In this document: in pieces, positions 37,920-39,478 of the stretch | How the letters are laid out: every line of letters begins with the position of its first letter | How positions within the stretch are numbered: the stretch's first letter is position 1 | Assembly (NCBI GenBank): GCA_003223555.1 | Contig: QHVM01000043.1 | Location: 6,290 to 45,767, forward strand | DNA length: 39,478 bases | Direction of reading: 5' to 3' | Source: Acidobacteriota bacterium | GTDB taxonomy: Bacteria; Acidobacteriota; Vicinamibacteria; Fen-336 | Translations under genes and position numbers: made by a program | The notes under the pieces: model-generated | What the model saw: only the letters and a program-made list of their open reading frames with translations | Databases searched by the model: none | Told to the model about the DNA's origin: nothing

Positions 37920-39478
37920 GTGAGCACGAACAAGCGTGTCGGACCCCCCCACTCGCGCCGGCTCCGGAAGCCCGGGGTCGCGATGGCGGCCAGCGTCGGA
38001 GGACCTGCCCCCGGCGCTTCCGGCGGCGCGCACGTCGCCTCGGGCGAAGGGGGCGACGTGGGCGAGGGCGGCTCCCTGAGCGGCGTGCAGTCCCGGATGC
38101 TCCTCAAGGCGCTGACCTCCTTCAAGCACGGCGACTTCTCCATCCGCCTGCCCGCGGACTGGGTGGGCATGTCCGGCAAGGTCGCCGACACGTTCAACGA
38201 CTGCATGGAGCTGCGTCAGCGCCTGACGGCCGAGCTGGAGCGGGTGAGCCGCGTGGTGGGACGCGAGGGCAAGCTGCACCAGCGGGCGTCCATCGGCACG
38301 GTCGGCGGGTCGTGGGCCGACTCCATCACCAACATCAACGGCCTCATCCAGGACCTCGTCCACCCGACGATCGAGACCGCGCGGGTGATCGGGGCGGTGG
38401 CCAAGGGCGACCTCTCCCAGGCCATGGCGCTCGAGGTGGACGGGCGGGCGCTCGAAGGCGAGTTCCTGCGCACGGCCAAGACCGTGAACACCATGGTCGA
38501 CCAGCTCTCCTCGTTCGCCTCGGAGGTCACCCGCGTGGCCCGCGAGGTGGGCACCGAAGGCAAGCTGGGCGGGCAGGCGAGGGTCAAGGGCGTGGCCGGC
38601 ACGTGGAAGGACCTCACCGACAACGTCAACCAGATGGCGAGCAACCTCACCAGCCAGGTCCGCAACATCGCCGCGGTCACCACCGCGGTCGCCAACGGCG
38701 ACCTGACCAAGAAGATCACCGTCGACGTCAAGGGCGAGATCCTCGAGCTGAAGGACACCATCAACACCATGGTGGACCAGCTCCGCTCGTTCGCCTCCGA
38801 GGTCACCCGCATGGCCCGCGAGGTGGGCACCGAAGGCAAGCTGGGCGGCCAGGCGGAGGTCAAGGGCGTCTCGGGGACGTGGAAGGACCTCACCGACAGC
38901 GTCAACTCCATGGCCAGCAACCTCACCGCCCAGGTGCGCAACATCGCGGCGGTGACGACCGCGGTGGCCAACGGCGACCTCTCCAAGAAGATCACCGTCG
39001 ACGTCAAGGGGGAGATGCTGCAGCTCAAGAACACGGTCAACACGATGGTGGACCAACTCTCCAGCTTCGCGGCCGAGGTCACCCGCGTGGCCCGCGAGGT
39101 GGGCACCGAAGGCAAGCTGGGCGGCCAGGCCGACGTGAAGGGCGTGGCCGGCACCTGGAAGGACCTCACCGACAGCGTCAACTCCATGGCCAGCAACCTC
39201 ACCAGCCAGGTCCGCAACATCGCCGACGTCACCACCGCCGTCGCCAACGGCGACCTCTCCAAGAAGATCACCGTCGACGTCAAGGGCGAGATCCTCGAGC
39301 TGAAGAACACGTTCAACACGATGGTGGACCAGCTCCGCTCCTTCGCGGCCGAGGTCACCCGGGTGGCCCGCGAGGTCGGAACCGAGGGCAAGCTCGGCGG
39401 CCAGGCCGAGGTCGCCGGGGTGGCCGGCACCTGGAAGGACCTGACCGACAACGTCAACTCCATGGCCAGCAACCTCAC
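37920..39478 (+). CDS. Poly-HAMP signalling protein, N-terminal part (hybrid histidine kinase-like)
   Basis: Reads from GTG 37920 (AAAGGT site 7 nt upstream) to the right edge, ~519 residues, with no stop. Residues ~1-55 are a Gly/Ser-rich, basic, disordered head without a signal peptide or membrane segment. From ~58 ([19 protein letters not shown]) to the edge there is an array of HAMP-type helical units: one or two diverged ones, then near-identical 92-residue units with recurrent [35 protein letters not shown] and [17 protein letters not shown]. The arrangement is that of soluble hybrid kinases with many HAMP repeats (fungal group III Nik1-like and bacterial relatives), which normally continue into GAF, histidine kinase and receiver domains. 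Those lie outside, so the kinase call is an inference. The protein is probably cytoplasmic, signalling through HAMP conformations. Confidence 0.88.
   Translation, partial: MSTNKRVGPPHSRRLRKPGVAMAASVGGPAPGASGGAHVASGEGGDVGEGGSLSGVQSRMLLKALTSFKHGDFSIRLPADWVGMSGKVADTFNDCMELRQRLTAELERVSRVVGREGKLHQRASIGTVGGSWADSITNINGLIQDLVHPTIETARVIGAVAKGDLSQAMALEVDGRALEGEFLRTAKTVNTMVDQLSSFASEVTRVAREVGTEGKLGGQARVKGVAGTWKDLTDNVNQMASNLTSQVRNIAAVTTAVANGDLTKKITVDVKGEILELKDTINTMVDQLRSFASEVTRMAREVGTEGKLGGQAEVKGVSGTWKDLTDSVNSMASNLTAQVRNIAAVTTAVANGDLSKKITVDVKGEMLQLKNTVNTMVDQLSSFAAEVTRVAREVGTEGKLGGQADVKGVAGTWKDLTDSVNSMASNLTSQVRNIADVTTAVANGDLSKKITVDVKGEILELKNTFNTMVDQLRSFAAEVTRVAREVGTEGKLGGQAEVAGVAGTWKDLTDNVNSMASNL
38475..39478 (+). 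repeat. Tandem 276-bp coding repeats (HAMP units), ~3.6 copies to the edge
   Basis: The same anchor (GGTCACCCGC/GG) recurs at 38525, 38801, 39077 and 39353, exactly 276 bp apart, which is 92 codons. Units differ mainly by silent or conservative changes, for example SFASEV/SFAAEV and VKGVAG/VKGVSG. Earlier HAMP units from about 38230 are more diverged. Confidence 0.92.

Noticed and set aside
38216-39478. Repetitive minus-strand frame in the HAMP array
   Set aside because: Mirror of the coding tandem repeats; the plus strand gives HAMP sequence.
38475-39478. CRISPR-like or satellite array
   Set aside because: The 276-bp units are continuous coding HAMP repeats without spacers.
1-39478. tRNA, rRNA or riboswitch genes
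   Set aside because: No cloverleaf with T-arm GTTCGAATCC-like sequence, no rRNA motif and no cobalamin-type leader was found by eye; small RNAs cannot be excluded.

Overview
High-GC (about 70% by eye) bacterial chromosome segment with densely packed genes on both strands and many GTG/TTG starts. Lipid A synthesis (LpxB) points to a didermic cell. The gene mix (GWxTD-domain protein, two PEGA-domain proteins, DUF2911 protein, TonB-C-tailed Ser/Thr kinase, secreted S9 peptidase and amidohydrolase, poly-HAMP signalling protein) fits Acidobacteriota best. That placement is an inference from gene content; no rRNA, tRNA or phylogenetic marker analysis supports it. No CRISPR array, tRNA, rRNA or intact insertion sequence was seen.

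Layout. 1-4744: the end of an S41-family protease homologue that has lost both catalytic residues, a broken HU gene, a GWxTD protein, a DUF5666-like protein, a transpeptidase-only penicillin-binding protein and a Tyr/Gly-rich PEGA protein with a 3' frameshift. 4950-7212: lpxB, a proline-rich lipoprotein and an unknown protein. 7213-7612: a gene-free block of GC-rich hairpins and direct repeats that runs into the start of a CheY-like regulator, followed by a helical protein and an SPFH/zinc-ribbon protein. 9659-13147 (minus): an operon of a class-A-beta-lactamase-fold hydrolase, an M15-like metallopeptidase and a GCS/amidoligase-like enzyme, all without signal peptides. 13561-15508: a dispersed CTCTGCG repeat, a PfkB kinase and MTA phosphorylase. 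15595-19575: a radical SAM protein, then methylmalonyl-CoA epimerase, MeaB and a damaged acyl-CoA dehydrogenase. 19649-24396: MtgA, a CBS protein, two methyltransferases and a kinase-PEGA-TonB_C fusion. 24359-28818 (minus): peptidase E, GlpD, threonine aldolase and an MFS transporter. 28878-35012: amidohydrolase, DinB remnant, zinc-ribbon protein, S9 peptidase, GatB and DUF2911 protein. 35026-39478: PAP2 phosphatase, a second CTCTGCG repeat, the large subunit of methylmalonyl-CoA mutase, and the start of a poly-HAMP protein built of exact 276-bp repeats.

Shared themes. Propionate/branched-chain carbon flow is represented by the epimerase, MeaB, acyl-CoA dehydrogenase and, 17 kb away, the mutase. 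Envelope building is represented by LpxB, MtgA, the transpeptidase and the PAP2 enzyme. Three genes (HU, acyl-CoA dehydrogenase, PEGA protein) carry small frame-breaking losses; these may be real decay or assembly errors. Many first genes have a TANNNT hexamer only 5-12 nt before the start codon and no ribosome-binding site, which suggests widespread leaderless or near-leaderless transcripts.
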